Source of the DNA: Verrucomicrobiota bacterium
GTDB taxonomy: Bacteria; Verrucomicrobiota; Verrucomicrobiia; Opitutales; Opitutaceae
Assembly: GCA_028293545.1 (NCBI GenBank)
Contig: JAQGOP010000050.1
Location: forward strand, 1 to 64,000
Reading direction: 5' to 3'
DNA length: 64,000 nucleotides
The position numbers and the translations under genes were made by a program. The notes below the pieces were generated by a model. The model saw only the letters and a list, made by a program, of their open reading frames with translations. It was not told the origin of the DNA and did not search any database. Of this stretch, positions 63,740 through 64,000 are shown piece by piece (positions within the stretch are counted from its first letter, which is position 1; each line of letters starts with the position of its first letter).

Positions 63740-64000
63740 ATGGCAAATTCCGCGCTCACCGACCACGCGATTGAACAGCTGCTTTCCGAACCGACGCCCG
63801 GCGCGATCGAGGCGGTGCGCCAGCTCGACGGCGACTATATGGTGCTCGGGGTCGGTGGAAAAATGGGGACGACGACGGCGGTGATGCTGCGCCGCGCGCT
63901 CGATGCCGCGGGAAAATCCGCGAAGGTTTACGGGGTTTCACGGTTCAGTCGCCCGGAGGCGAAGCTTGAACTGGAGCAAAGCGGGATCCTCCCGATCTCG
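63740..64000 (+). CDS. NAD-dependent epimerase/dehydratase-like protein, N-terminal part, cut by window edge
   Basis: 87 codons from ATG 63740 to the window end without a stop. After a short arm the Rossmann motif MVLGVGGKMGTTTAVMLRRA is seen, followed by KVYGVSRFSRPEAKLELEQS. This is the cofactor part of extended SDRs of the NAD-dependent epimerase family. It is divergent from the amidohydrolase operon and shares its 76-base promoter region, so it may act in the same pathway. Confidence 0.75.
   Translation, partial: MANSALTDHAIEQLLSEPTPGAIEAVRQLDGDYMVLGVGGKMGTTTAVMLRRALDAAGKSAKVYGVSRFSRPEAKLELEQSGILPIS

Overview
The window is high-GC bacterial chromosome, very probably from a member of the Verrucomicrobiota close to Opitutaceae. 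This is inferred from the gene content (Gfo/Idh/MocA oxidoreductases beside sugar-isomerase TIM barrels, several phytanoyl-CoA dioxygenases, DegT aminotransferases, prepilin-like proteins, a sodium:solute symporter beside a lyase) and from many short dispersed palindromic repeats between genes. No taxonomic marker such as 16S rRNA is present, so the assignment is an inference.

Layout. 0-6.2 kb: the 5' part of an Xaa-Pro aminopeptidase gene, then a carbohydrate catabolism operon (oxidoreductase and two TIM-barrel isomerases) and a two-gene unit of an exported repeat protein and an ABC-type solute-binding protein. 6.3-24 kb: a dense stress-response region with a hybrid sensor kinase, a LuxR-type response regulator, two DUF4142 proteins, an SDR, Hsp20 with an unusual Lon protease, an amine-oxidase-like flavoprotein, a non-homologous end-joining set (Ku, LigD polymerase-phosphoesterase, separate ATP-dependent ligase), a DUF72 protein, a Rieske flavoprotein, a serine-rich small protein and a DJ-1/PfpI protein. 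24-32.5 kb: accessory metabolic genes (PhyH dioxygenase, alpha/beta hydrolase, serine hydrolase, prepilin-like protein, six-hairpin glycosidase-like enzyme, GNAT acetyltransferase). 32.5-34.1 kb: tRNA-Thr(CGT), a broken tyrosine-integrase fragment and two AT-richer hypothetical genes, read as the remnant of an inserted element. 34.2-39.3 kb: a LON-domain protein and the chaperone genes dnaK, groES and groL; groES carries an in-frame TAA at codon 16. 39.5-54.2 kb: a Tat-exported lyase-like protein, SSS symporter, isochorismatase-like protein, fatty acid desaturase, a tandem pair of beta-propeller proteins, a DegT aminotransferase, and a membrane protein that looks like an M50 metalloprotease without its catalytic motifs joined to cyclic-nucleotide-binding domains, with a response regulator next to it. 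54.4-64 kb: two PhyH dioxygenases around a GH38 alpha-mannosidase with an AraC regulator, a 1.3-kb array of composite repeats, and a DegT aminotransferase, two amidohydrolases and the start of an NAD-dependent epimerase-like gene.

How the parts fit. The 6.3-24 kb block looks like a stress or dormancy survival region in which signalling, proteostasis, DNA double-strand-break repair and envelope/redox proteins sit together. The flanking regions look like glycan and small-molecule catabolism. The most interesting points are the interrupted groES, the composite repeat array that appears to contain the 3' ends of both neighbouring genes, the probable pseudoprotease with cNMP domains, and the Lon with altered Walker B and sensor 1 residues.
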